From positions 1-64,000 of the forward strand of contig WIXG01000299.1 of NCBI GenBank assembly GCA_009869945.1: a stretch of DNA of 64,000 nt, given 5' to 3'. The DNA comes from Mesaphorura yosii (Eukaryota; Arthropoda; Collembola; Poduromorpha; Tullbergiidae). A program made the translations under genes and the position numbers. The notes under the pieces were generated by a model that was not told the origin of the DNA, ran no database searches, and worked only from the letters and a program-made list of their open reading frames with translations. Positions 1 to 10,097 of this stretch are shown here, in pieces (the stretch's first letter is position 1; each line of letters starts with the position of its first letter).

Positions 1-239
1 ACTTCGACAGCTTTAATTACTTCTGCTAGAGTCATTTCTTCTTGCTCACCATCGTTGCTGCTGGCTGCATCAGAGTCGTCATTGTCGCTGGTTTGGTATG
101 ATCGGCTGGGAGCTCTGGTTGTTGATTGTTGTATGCCAGAAGCGCCGGGAAAGGTTGTCGCAGTTGAAGGTCCTGGAGTCTCGTCATCGTAGCGGCTTTC
201 ATTCGAGAAAGCCCGTCTTGAAGGTCCTGCTTCATCCAT
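1..239 (-). CDS. 5' end of an unknown acidic, Ser/Pro-rich protein (partial)
   Basis: I do not recognise this protein. An open frame on the minus strand starts at an ATG at 237-239 (MDEAGPSRR...) and runs uninterrupted off the left edge, giving 79 visible codons. The visible part is rich in Ser, Thr, Pro and acidic residues, with SYQTSDNDDSDAASS and then GEQEEMTLAEVIKAVE, which looks like the start of an alpha helix. It reads like the disordered N-terminus of a nuclear or regulatory protein. A longer-looking frame on the same strand (stop at 32-34) is a shadow; its composition is less protein-like and it ends here. The start is the first ATG of the frame. Whether an intron follows cannot be seen. 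Confidence 0.45.
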   Translation of the reverse strand, partial: MDEAGPSRRAFSNESRYDDETPGPSTATTFPGASGIQQSTTRAPSRSYQTSDNDDSDAASSNDGEQEEMTLAEVIKAVE

Positions 240-1244
240 TGATCGAATTTCAATTCACTGGAAAGGATTTTAGAATTGACTAAGGAAGAAGTCACAAGTC
301 TGATTTAATTACAGGCACATTCTACATTTAAAATACGTCGATACACTAACTAAGCTTCACACAAAAGACGTGGATTCAAAATCCAACAATGAAAGTGTCC
401 AAATCTTGGAACAGTCCGTCAAATTCAACGTTAGGAGGAAAATCTGCAATCAAACAAGCGAAACATGAGGCCAATTATCACCAATAAAATCCAAGCGAAG
501 TCAAATCACTTGGACAGAAGGCTTGCACTAACTTACTAACAAGGGAATGGTCCCTGCTGACCACATGGACCCAAACACGGGATCCACTTTTTTATGTCCC
601 ATTGGGTCCAGTGAATATGCTTATGAGTGAATTTGCCTGTAAGAACAATGTTTGGGCAAGTGGCACAACTTGGAAGTGTCGCTCGGTGTGTATTCGCATA
701 GTCTACAATGATGCACAATGTCCAACCGATGCTACGTGTCAATTACTAATTTCACTTCATTCTTTATTCTTATCAGGCGAGAGGCGAGTATTGCTGATAT
801 CAATTAACGCCCTTAAAGAAAGATCGTACATTAGCAGATTGCAAACTACTTAAACACAAAGACGATCAACACGACTCGGCCGAGATCCGCCTCCTGTGTA
901 TCACATCTTCACTTGACTACGAATCTCACTGCTCGCTTCAATCAAGAATCTTTGTTCTCCGAGTTTCTGAGGCGCATGTATTGAATCATTAGCTGTGAGT
1001 GCCACGTGTATGTACAGATTGGCTCCAACAGAAATAGAGAAACGATCAACTAATTTATTTCCATATGTTACAATTGTACAAAATGTAATCTTTTAGAAAG
1101 CAGATTTACTGAAGAATGTAACACAATTCTTGGGACTCTAGGAAGTCTGATTTGATCTGATCGGGTGCTGTAAATGTTCATGCCAGAATTAAAGCACTTC
1201 AAACAGACATGTACGAATTAAGTTTGAATTAAGATTCTATTACC
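240..1244. other. Intergenic, no gene recognised
   Basis: About 1 kb of moderately AT-rich sequence. The short open frames here have no splice context, no recognisable motif and no supporting composition. It may include the promoter of the leftmost gene. Confidence 0.5.
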
Positions 1245-1409
1245 TTAGCCAAATAGCGGTCTGCCATGCAGCCCATTATCTCCGTGGCCTCCCAACGCAG
1301 GAACGATGGATTCCCAATTCCCTTCAGCAGCAGTGATTCCCACCAGAGAAAAAACGAAGACAACGAGGAAACACGCCAAAAAATCGACCAGCTGGCTCCA
1401 CGATTTCAT
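1245..1409 (-). CDS. Candidate small secreted peptide, 54 aa
   Basis: An uninterrupted 54-codon frame begins at the ATG at 1407-1409 and ends at a TAA at 1245-1247. The first 30 residues look like a signal peptide: MKSWSQ, then a strongly hydrophobic core LACFLVVFVFSLVGITA, then a small-residue cleavage region. The predicted mature part is only about 25 residues, Gly- and His-rich (ALGGHGDNGLHG). No family is recognised. A second open frame on the same strand also crosses the region and ends at an AAG followed by GTAATA that could be a splice donor, so it might instead be an exon of a larger gene. The signal-peptide reading is inference from hydrophobicity alone. Confidence 0.3.
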   Translation of the reverse strand: MKSWSQLVDFLACFLVVFVFSLVGITAAEGNWESIVPALGGHGDNGLHGRPLFG

Positions 1410-1693
1410 GATTTCATGAGTACCAAACGCAGCACAGCACGGCGAGCCGCACGTACAAGACTGGTATTCCCTTCCGGGTTCGGGCCTAATCTGGCGATCG
1501 GGCCACTTCTAATGCGGTTTCAGTTCAACATGAAAGGTTCTTACCAACTCTGTTCAGTCAGGAGGTACTGTAATAAAACTCCAATCGCAAACCGCTAAGC
1601 AGGCCAACGATAAGTTGGTTGGCAGGATGAATTGAAGTTAACCGACAAACATTGGTTGGTTTTCCGTCATTGATAACAAATACTTGTAAGCAT

Positions 1694-2830
1694 TTATTTC
1701 TTGAGCGTGACTTGCACGCACTTGAAGAGGAGAATGACGTATTTGAGTAAGTTCAGATGGGTAACCCGAAGCAGGCCCATTAGTCGAACGGTGATTGCAC
1801 GGTAGACCACCAGGCAGGCAGCGCAAGCTGAGTTATTTGAGTACAGACGTCGACATGTTCGCAGTGCCCTCACGAATGCGACCGTTTTCTTATGACATGC
1901 TGCGACTGGCAAGCCCCGAACAAAAATACGCAGCATCAACGCTATCAGGTTGGCCAAATAAAAGAGTCATGATGAGCCTCGACGACGTGCTGACGAGTGC
2001 GTGAATTAGAAGGACGACAATTGCGAAATTCAAGCCTTCGTCCACGAATAGAGTTTGATTACTTAAATTTTGCAGTTCGCACGCCAGGATTTGAATTTGT
2101 TGATAGTATTGAATGTAGAAATGTGCGTGTGCGTACATGGAGCCTTTGTTTGATAAAACATCTAGGAGTTTATCTAACGTGCGGAGCAGGTCGAAGGCGA
2201 TCACGACTCCTCACCAGTGTTCGATAATCACAATTTTTTGGAATATTTCCCATCAAACTGTGAAATATTGCTAAATGACGCCTAATACTGCGAAATATTG
2301 TGAAGAAATGTGATGATAGAACAAAGTGGGAAATACCGTGTAATATTGTAAAATATTGTTAAACGTTAAGTAACGTTTGATAAACGGTGGTAAATTACGT
2401 TCAATATTGTGATATATTGTTAAATAACGTTAAATAATGAATGTTGTAATAGAAAATGGCAAATAACGCTAATTACGTCATAGTGAATTTCACATTTCAC
2501 AGCCTGGAGAACATATCACACCAAGTTCTTTAACGTTATTTACACGAGTCCCCACGCGCTGTAGAGCCCGTGAGACTCGTACAGCGCGAGCAGAAGTGGT
2601 ACAGCCAAAACAAGACCTCCACTCCCTGCCTGTATATTGTTAATGAAAACGAAAGTACGGAGCTTACAAACGCTGGAAAAAAGGGGAAGCACCAAGCCAT
2701 GATGAAGGTGAGTACGGGAGAAAAAATCCAGATTAGTACGTAGCAGTCGCCAAGAGCAGCCAGCCGCTGTCGGGACTGCGATTCGTCGACTGGGAAGTCT
2801 GCAGGGCAGAAATGGTGATACTTGTCGCCA
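1694..2830 (-). pseudogene. Decayed seven-transmembrane chemoreceptor-like copy
   Basis: This is a broken paralogue of the receptor gene at 3860-5171 on the same strand. Matches run in order. First, about 2650-2830 encodes ADFPVDESQSRQRL and LIWIFSPVL, aligned with TDFPASKSQARRRL and LIWVLSPMM of the intact gene. Then comes YSAWGLV against YIAWGSI. Then about 1950-2204 encodes IAFDLLRTLDKLLDVLS and YYQQIQILACELQNL. Last, 1694-1957 encodes NLIALMLRIFVRGLP through to LFKCVQVTLKK. The frame shifts near 2610 and near 1950, and a 332-bp insertion interrupts it at 2211-2542. The region matching exon 1 of the intact gene is absent. The shared exon-2 structure indicates tandem duplication followed by loss of function. 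Confidence 0.8.
2211..2542. mobile_element. Short AT-rich insertion with target-site duplication
   Basis: A 332-bp segment interrupts the receptor pseudogene exactly where the intact paralogue reads through. It is flanked by near-identical 9-bp direct repeats, cacgactcc at 2202-2210 and cacgagtcc at 2543-2551, both matching the single corresponding site of the paralogue, as expected for a target-site duplication with one later change. Inside, AAATATTG-like words recur and a 9-bp inverted pair (ctgtgaaat at 2258-2266, atttcacag at 2494-2502) brackets the core. It has no coding capacity, so it is best read as a non-autonomous (MITE-like) element. The element edges carry no long inverted repeats, so the superfamily is not assigned. 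Confidence 0.55.
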
Positions 2831-3859
2831 TTTTAAGCCTAATCGACAGATGTATCCTTATTTTACACAGCTATTTAAGCGTTACTGGTAAAAAACTGAG
2901 TTGGCTAATGCATTTCACATATCATTGAGAAAATTTCGGAAGTACTGCTATAAATATGGCGGGACATTTTTCATTTGGTGAGACCCCTTGCATATGATTC
3001 TGACAGCAAAGGTGGGGGCGAGGAGGCTTCCCCCACACATGGCGGTATCCCGGCCCTCCGAAAAATACCGGCCCGATCATAATTTTCTAACCTCCATAAT
3101 TTCCCTTTCCATAAGATCATAATCTCTGAACCCGATCAACCAATTTAGCCGTCGTTGGGTGCATTACGTTCGAATAAACTTGATTTCGATCACTTTGAAG
3201 TAGGAAGAGAAAAGGTAAAAGTAAAAGCTGTAATTTACTCGTCGCGAAGTAATCAACCATCATCGGTCATATCCGGCACGATCAAGAAACCTTGCATTAA
3301 AGAATCTAAGTCGCCTATTCGAAATTTCCTGTTATCTATATTCGCGGTTATTATTCAACTAGCTTAATTAGCCGGCCACTAAGTGGCCGTGAGTTAAGTC
3401 GGGTTAGAGCCAAATTTAAATAATAAAAAAAAGAATTAGCCCACCCCCTAAACCGGACCATCGTGAATACATTTTTGAAAACAGTTTTCAAAAATATTCA
3501 GTGGTTTGGGAGGAGATAGGGGTCAAAATCCGTGACACCGTGCTTACAAGGCACTCGATAATCAATTTCTAATGTTTGCTGTGCCACGATCTTTCTTTAA
3601 AAATTCAGTGAGGTTCCATCACTTTGAGTATATCGAATATTGACAGCTCAGAGGATTGGAATTCGATTTCGATTTATTTGTGTCAATTACTGATTTAATT
3701 TACGTGAGTTGTTATTCCCTCAGGTATTAGGATCAGGGTACAAGGTCAACGAGCAACGATTGAGCAATTCCAGCCGCTTCGAACACGTGCTGTAATTTGT
3801 GACAAATATTGCGAAGAGAATCGAGGAATCGATCGTCGTTCATCAGCGTGAGCGCCAGC
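2831..3859. other. Intergenic, no gene; contains small hairpins
   Basis: No gene recognised. It holds a G/C hairpin (gtggggg 3012-3018, cccccac 3030-3036) and a perfect palindrome at 3471-3495. The stretch 3040-3560 has a mixed composition resembling degraded repeat sequence, but no termini or coding remnants could be identified. Confidence 0.45.
3471..3495. repeat. Perfect 12-bp inverted repeat with 1-nt centre
   Basis: atttttgaaaac (3471-3482), a single a (3483) and gttttcaaaaat (3484-3495) form a perfect palindrome. No gene lies within several hundred bases. It could extrude as a cruciform or be a remnant of a repeat end; no function is implied. Confidence 0.7.
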
Positions 3860-5171
3860 TTATTTCTTGAACGTGACTTGCACACACTTGAAAATGTAAA
3901 AGACGTACTTGAGTATGTTCAAATGCGTGACAGGGTGCAGACCCATCGGTCGAACGCTGAGGGGACGGAAGGCAGCCAGGACCCGGTCGACGTAGAGATT
4001 CCCACGCCGGTGGTGCGCTCGCAATGCCCTCACAAACGCCCGCATCTTTCTATGGAACTCTGCGAATGGGAGCCCACGCACGAAAATGCGCAGAATCAGC
4101 GCGATCAGGTTGGCTACGTAGAAGAGGGTCATGAAATGTCCCGCCGACGTGTTGACGATTGAGTGAATCATGAGCACGAGAAGAATGAAACTCAGGCCCT
4201 CTTCCACGAAAAGCACTCGACTGTTCAGATTCTGTAATTCCCGCGTCAGAATTTGAATCTGCTTATAATACTGAACGTGGAGATCTATGTATCCAATGCC
4301 AATGCCCTCTTCAGTCAGGACTTCCCTGAGCCTGCCTATCACCCTGTTCATGCTCATGAATACGGTGCATGAGACCAAGTCGAAGGCGATTATGGATCCC
4401 CAAGCGATGTAAAGCACGTACATTTCGATGGCGGCCAGAGTGAGACGCCAAACAAAGGCCGAAACCGAAGACAGACTGAAAGGCGGCCAGTCGGCCGTTG
4501 ATGGCGGTGACGGCAGCAACGAACTGAAAAACGCAGGAAAATACGGAAACCACCACGCCAAGACGAAAATCATCATCGGAGAGAGGACCCAAATTAGACC
4601 GTAGCATCCGCCAAGCGTAGAGAGGTACCTGAGCCTGCGTCGGGCCTGAGATTTGCTGGCTGGGAAATCTGTAGGCAAAAAGCCCTCGCCAGTTGAACCG
4701 TCTGTGATCGCCAGTTTCAAAAGTATTTTTAGTCTTCTTACCCTTTTCGAATTCAGCCTCGAAACGAATCCACCTCGTCAGCGTTGTCGCGGTCTCTGTC
4801 GGTTGAGTCCATGCATTAAGAAAGATTGTCAGTAACCAGCCTGCGCCCATGAGCCACATGGCCTGAATAATGTGGGCGTTTGTTATCGTATGAAACTGGA
4901 GCTGAAACCCGGTCGCGTAGTTGACGTAAAAGATCGTACATGTCTTGAGAAGATTGGCGGTGCAAACGCGGAAATTGAAATTGAAGAGGGCTACGGCGAA
5001 TGAGTGCGAAGAAGCGATGGACACTTTGCACGTGACGGGGTCGAAGGTGAAGGGCAAGATTCCGTTCAGGCGGGTGGCGTGAAAGAACAGCGTGTAGAAA
5101 GCGTGCGGGAGGTCAGTCATATCAGTTGGCCGCTCAGATTCAAGCTGGCTGACACGAGCAGGAGCTGACAA
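3860..5171 (-). CDS. Seven-transmembrane chemoreceptor-like protein (gustatory-receptor-like)
   Basis: Two exons, 4742-5171 and 3860-4701, encode 423 aa. The intron (4702-4741) is only 40 nt, GTAAGA...TCACAG, and joining the exons gives the continuous junction EFEKD|GSTGEG. The protein has many hydrophobic segments: IIQAMWLMGAGWLLTIFL; LIWVLSPMMIFVLAWWFPYF; LAAIEMYVLYIAWGSIIAF; LSFILLVLMIHSIVN; FYVANLIALILRIFV. Its length of about 420 aa and long intracellular loop (MNRVIGRLREVLTEEG...HVQYYKQIQILTRELQNLN) are typical of arthropod gustatory-receptor-type proteins, presumed ligand-gated channels of sensory neurons. The C-terminus ends KYVFYIFKCVQVTFKK rather than the usual insect TYLVVLxQF, so the family call rests on topology and length. 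A decayed copy lies immediately downstream at 1694-2830. An earlier in-frame ATG is not seen; the chosen start gives MSAPARVS. Confidence 0.65.
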
Positions 5172-5688
5172 TTTTTAACTAACTAATTCCTTTTCTAAGT
5201 TTGTGCTGAACTCATCCTGACAATTAACGACCATACATTGATAAGTGATCAGAAATTAAAACAGCCAATGTAAAAAAAGCACAAAATTGCTGCCTGAATT
5301 TGAGTTTCACAATCCCTAATTTCCAATTATTCATTCCAAGCTCAAACTCAACCTCAGTCTCGGAGAGTCAAAATTTGAAATCGATTTAATAAGCGTTGGG
5401 TACAATTCATTGGAATCCTGTTCCATTTGCTTTGAAAAAAGTGTAATTAAGTCGTTCTTGAGTAATTCCCGGATCAGAAGCCCTTTCAGACAAAGACACG
5501 TGGAAGCCTACCGTTTGAAGTTATCGATCATTTACTCAGCCTTGTATTATTTCGTCTTCGTGAATTAATTTGTCTTATTGATTGATGTGCTGGGTTGTTT
5601 TATTTTACTCTTTGACTAATATTCCTTCAATTGATCGTATACGAGTACGAGTTGCACGTAGTATTTGCCTTAATATCGATCCGTTTAA
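5172..5688. other. Intergenic, no gene recognised
   Basis: AT-rich spacer holding the presumed promoter and 5' UTR of the receptor gene on its left and the 3' UTR of the crystallin-like gene on its right. Confidence 0.5.
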
Positions 5689-6390
5689 TTACCAAAGACG
5701 GTTCGGACGACGACCACATCCGCCGGGACCCGCCGCGTCGTTCGCTCCCGAGTCGCCTTCGCATCCTTGCCTGACGGACCGAATGTGCGTCGTCGCATTG
5801 AGCACGAGATGATTGATCATTTTTCCCTGTTGCGTCTGCTGGAAGCACCAGGAACTGCCTTGGAAATTGTCGCCGGTGAAGAGAGTCCAGTTGGAGCCAC
5901 CGTAAGTGTACACGGCGCTGGTTTGGTTGAGTGGGATCCATCGACGAGCCCTCTCATAAACGTCGATCTCCCGGCCTCCGAATGCGTTACTGGATGTACC
6001 CTGAATGAGGGTGAGGACCGGCGTGGAGAGGTCGAAGGGCCCCGTGAAGCGAACGGAGCCTGTGAAACCGCTCAGATTGGCGGGGGCACACTTCTCCGTC
6101 GCTCCGTCCATCCCTTGGCCACCCAGATCCACACTGGCGCCATTGAAATCGCATTGTGCGTAGAAATCGAACCAGCCGACGGCGCAGTAGGATTGAACCG
6201 AGCTCAGAAAAGACTGCAGGCGAGGATACCGGCCGAGGTCGGCAATCTTCTCGTCAACTCGCACAGCCGAGCCAGTCTGGTTCGGGCCGGAGTAGACCGT
6301 CAGACGCTGGAGGACTGCGCCAGCGCCCGCAACGACAACTACGAGCAGGAGGCCGACGCCGAGAAGAGGCATGCTTGACTTGTTGGACAT
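5689..6390 (-). CDS. Secreted beta/gamma-crystallin-like protein
   Basis: A single exon encodes 233 aa. A signal peptide is clear (MSNKSSM then LLGVGLLLVVVVAGAGA). The mature part contains two beta/gamma-crystallin-like segments. The first spans about residues 28-117 (LTVYSGPNQTGSAVRV ... FYAQCDFNGASVDLGG ... GSVRFTG). The second spans about 125-210 and contains TLFTGDNFQGSSWCF, which resembles the Greek-key signature of an aromatic residue and Gly before a strand. Cysteines at several strand positions suggest disulfides, fitting an extracellular protein. Several N-x-S/T sites are present. The C-terminal 20 residues are Gly/Pro-rich and probably disordered. Vertebrate crystallins are cytosolic lens proteins, but secreted invertebrate members are known as coagulation, defence or mucus components; which role applies here is not shown. 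The large opposite-strand frame over this gene is a shadow. Confidence 0.75.
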   Translation of the reverse strand: MSNKSSMPLLGVGLLLVVVVAGAGAVLQRLTVYSGPNQTGSAVRVDEKIADLGRYPRLQSFLSSVQSYCAVGWFDFYAQCDFNGASVDLGGQGMDGATEKCAPANLSGFTGSVRFTGPFDLSTPVLTLIQGTSSNAFGGREIDVYERARRWIPLNQTSAVYTYGGSNWTLFTGDNFQGSSWCFQQTQQGKMINHLVLNATTHIRSVRQGCEGDSGANDAAGPGGCGRRPNRLW

Positions 6391-7675
6391 GATTATTACT
6401 CGTCCCTAGATTGGCACTGTATTGATGCTTCTCTTGCTTAGGAACCGTACTTAAATAAACGAGAATGACGCGGATGAGTGCGGATTTTAGCCGGATTTTC
6501 AGAATCCGCAATGATAATGACAATGGCAATGAGCTCCTGAATCCGCAAATAAGTCATTTCACTTTGCGGTTCTGAGCTTCGGTGTACTTGTACATCAGGC
6601 CGACCAGAAAACAGATGCTATTGGCGATATTCTGAGTTGGGAGCAGCATAGCAACAGGATGTTTACAGTTCTCACACGTGAGCAGCATGGTGAATGGTGG
6701 TACAGAGCACTCAAGTGCCAATGGGAACTATGCATGACGTATTTAAAATGCGTATTGAGTATTTATTACCGCAACCGCATTAGATCAACTTCGTACTCGA
6801 AGGATCCTTCGAAAAGGTTGGAAAATGGGAACATCGTGCCGCTTTCATGCTCGGCGTGCAATTTGCAATAGAAAACTTAACATCCAAAGTCGTCACTTAA
6901 TTTTTGCTAAAAATATTTTCCAAGTCGGAGAGTTGCATAGTGTCTTACGGACGTTAGAGGACTTAGAAAAAAATTATGCAAATTTATGTGGCAACTTTGC
7001 GGTTCGGTTTCTCTATTCCCCTGCAACATCGCAGGCTGAGTTTGGAACACTGGCAGGAACACCTGTTCCCAAAAATCTGGCTGCAGATACGGCAGAAGCC
7101 TCGAGAAATGGAGCCCCAAGTAGGGAGGGACACCATTTTGGGGGTCGGGGTTCCGTGTTGACCCTATCCAAGTGATACGTTTTTTGAAAGCTCAGAAGAT
7201 CGCCTGTCCAGAACCGCGACCTCCGGCTTCCTATGCAAACTTGGTGGCTCGTGGTAGCCAGTCAAAGTTGACATCCTCGTCAGCGCGAAATTGTACGCCG
7301 AGCATGAAAGTGGTAAAAAAAATGCACTGTGCCGCTGGGATTCAAGATCTCAATGCTCCATATCCTGGAAAATTAGCTGGATTCCTTTGGAAGCTGTTGC
7401 CAGAGGTCGGCGTAAAGCTCACGGTTCTCTGACATCAGCCTCGATCCCAGTCCGAGCATCTGGAATGAGGATTTGAAGATTTTGAAGTAGAATTGGGTTC
7501 ACCCTACCGAACTGGGTATTAAACTTACACTTCGGCGGTTGGCTTCTGCGATTTCAATTCGGGTGGCGGTCCCAGGCGGCTGAGATCTTCTGACTACCCA
7601 CACTTATTTTCAAGCAGCCACTTCCTTTTTTTTAGCTGGGGTCTTCTTGGCTTAAAGGTTCTTGAATTCCAGCAT
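6391..7675. other. Intergenic, no convincing gene
   Basis: Short frames on both strands, some with protein-like stretches (for example minus-strand LGLGSRLMSENRELYADLWQ near 7400-7450 ending in TAA), but no pair of splice sites gives a continuous product. It may contain remnants of the broken receptor-like locus that follows, or an old retrocopy. Confidence 0.4.
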
Positions 7676-8787
7676 TTGGCTGGAGTCATGCGTCAAATGG
7701 ATGTTCATTTTACGTACGAACGGTCCCTCACCGACAGCATTGCTTTCGGGGTTTGGGGAGCCACAACTTTCGCCTTTGAAATTCTGATACACATTTTGAG
7801 CGTATCAAACTTGGCTGGGTTGCTGGAAGTGATAAAATCCATCGAAGGATTCCGAAAGAAATATCCGACACAGAGAGCAGTCGAATTTCGCTTTCGGTTC
7901 TCCATCTGGAACCATTTGTTCAGCGTTTTAGGTGCCCACTGTCCCGTATACGTTGTGTGGTAGTACATGGTATTAGTTGGGACGACCAAATTGGGCAGAT
8001 ATGCTTCGTTTTACCGTCACGAGTGACGAGCAACTTTGGCCAATTCTTCTGAATCTTTCAGCCATTTTTCTTTGCTTGAAACTGGGTGTTGCCTACTTTT
8101 TCAGCGTACTTTCGTTCGCTTCACATTCTTTGGCGACAATGTTGGACGGAATTATTTCGAGGGTTGAGCAGCACAGACAAGAAAGCTCGGAACGACAGCA
8201 CAAAACACATCACGTGAAATGAAGGCTCAGAACCCAAACTTGAACTCCCACAAAGTTTTCGATCAGTACGAGAATTACACGTCATCCAAATGCATTGTTC
8301 TTTATCTGATTCTGGTCTCCGGAATTGTTTCTGGGTCCTACTATATCGTGAGCACTGACCACCCAGTCTCAAAGGAAATTCCAATCAGTCAGAGCATGAT
8401 GTGCGTTATTGCAATGTATCGCATGTACTTTTTGGTGAATACGGTCGAAATGATTAAAACCGCATACGATCGTCTGGCGAAAGCACTGATAGGAGCCGGA
8501 ATTGACAAAGGAAGATCAATGGACGAGAGCGAGAAGTATGAAGGAAGTCACGAAGTCAGTTTCAGCCTTACAAATTCCGAACGTCTCTGTAAGTTCTGTC
8601 TTTGCAGTTTTCGAAACTGATGACCAATGTCACTAACACCCCACTGCAATTAGACGCGAAATGTTTCTTCACAGTCCGAAAGCCAAACGTTACGATGGTT
8701 AGTCATGAATTTGCAATTGCGGATGAACGTTTTGCAACGTTTACCATGCATTGTTGCGAAATTATATTGATTGTTTTAGATGGCTAG
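7676..8787 (+). pseudogene. Broken receptor-like multi-pass membrane protein
   Basis: Three consecutive plus-strand frames encode hydrophobic, loop-separated segments in an order expected for a seven-transmembrane receptor. Bases 7676-7963 give SIAFGVWGATTFAFEILIHIL. Bases 7999-8222 give ILLNLSAIFLCLKLGVAYFFSVLSF split by a loop ending ISRVEQHRQESSE. Bases 8219-8620 give CIVLYLILVSGIVSGSYYIV and a helix around MYRMYFLVNTVEMIKTAYDRL. The joins require frame changes near 7964 and 8219, and no donor/acceptor pair fits the phases; 8219-8222 is an overlapping TGA/ATG. I therefore read it as a pseudogene of the chemoreceptor-like family, perhaps with a further fragment to 8787. The family is inferred from topology only. 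Confidence 0.45.
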
Positions 8788-9062
8788 AGTTATCTTGACA
8801 TACATCATCGTTCTTCAGTTTCGCATGTCTGACAAAAAGAAAATTAGATGAACTTCTTGTTATTGTGGCGTGGTGAGTGGACTTACCTTTGGAGACTTTG
8901 CAATGGCACACATAATGGACACATAGCAAGAATTATTCGTGTAATGGATTTATGAATTGGATTCCGTTAAAAGAAACAAGAAAAGGGCAAATTTCCACAG
9001 CGCAATACAAAATCGATTCATGTTTTATTCCCATTTTTAAAGGAGTTAAAGTAAATCACAAT

Positions 9063-10097
9063 TTAGTAATAGTGACTGTAGTCTCGATCGTACAGGAACA
9101 ATGTCTCCATAAATCCCTTATCGACCACGTCCTGCATTGGCAGAGTGCCGCCGAGCTCCTTGGGCAGCATTTCTCTGCGGAATTTCCCGTGCAGAGATTC
9201 AAGCTCCTTATGAAAATGAATTCGTGCACGCAGCTTCGGCTTCATGAACCCTTTCGCGACGTAGTAAAGTCCCCAGAAGATGGATGGGTAGTTTACAAAG
9301 TGGAGCCCGGCTATTCTGATGGGAAGCCCCTCCTGCGCTGAGACCACGAGTTGGCGGATGATGCTGGGCGTAGTTTGGCGTATGTGCGCCAGGGTCAGTC
9401 CCTTCCAGTCGAAAATTAGCGTATTGCCACGCAGCTGTGTCTGAACGTCTTGGATTCCATGCTGGAAAAGCAGCACGCAAACCTGGAGAATCTGCTCCAG
9501 ATTGTGCTGGGATGGATCCCAGCCCTCCATCCGAATCACAGTAACCTTTGACCCATCAGTACCCCGCGAGCTTAGGACATTCACGAACTCTGCGCCGTAC
9601 AAGGCTCGGAAGTAACTGGGACGAATGTCCTCGATGAGCCGGTGATTCCGTTCAGTGTTACGGTAGAAGTTGCGAACGCTCTCTAGCGCTTTGCGCACGT
9701 TGTAGTCCTTTACGCGCACGAATTTGGCGAGGAATTCGTCTTCCCGACGCTTGCAGTTTGGGTAAGCTGTAGTTAAAAAAAATCGAGAACATCAGTCAAA
9801 ACTCGAAATCGAGCCTGATACGAACCCTATTTTGGGAATTCTACCAAATTACGTACCTTTGAGTAGTTCTCGAAGCTTGTTGAGCAATTGTGGCAGTTGT
9901 GACTCCAAATCTTCGATCACAGGCGCTGTCAAGGACATGGGGGCGGCTGCGTTCCGGCCGCCTCCGCTTTTGTTAAGTGCGTCTTCTTCATCTTCTTCAC
10001 GAAGGCTGAAGAGCCTGTTTCCTGTGTCTCCGTAGGCGGAAACGGCTCCGGGTTGCATGCGATCGGGAATCACGAGTTGCTGGTTTTTGTTGGACAT
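9063..10097 (-). CDS. CRAL-TRIO domain lipid-binding protein, copy 1
   Basis: Exons 9857-10097 and 9063-9766 (intron 90 nt, GTACGT...CTACAG, phase 1) encode 314 aa. Residues 1-60 are low-complexity and acidic (EEDEEDALNKSGGG). A helical CRAL-TRIO N-terminal region follows (LPQLLNKLRELLKA, DEFLAKFVRVKDYNVRKAL). The CRAL-TRIO pocket domain lies at about residues 150-290, with the core strand LIFDWKGLTLAHIRQ, the helix QLVVSAQEGLPIRI and the floor LHFVNYPSIFWGLYYVAKGF, then IHFHKELESLHGKF and LPKELGGTL. This organisation matches the alpha-tocopherol-transfer-protein/clavesin-like group that binds small hydrophobic ligands in the cytosol. The next gene upstream (11222-12478) is a tandem paralogue on the same strand with the same intron position. 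Confidence 0.88.

Noticed and set aside
5767-6378. A 203-codon plus-strand frame antisense to the crystallin-like gene
   Set aside because: The minus strand has a signal peptide and two repeat units; the plus frame has neither.
7480-7690. Minus-strand KKTPAKKKEVAA followed by a stop, resembling a basic C-terminus of a ribosomal or histone-like protein
   Set aside because: The frame is closed by a stop a few codons upstream and no further similarity extends it; too short to call a retrocopy.
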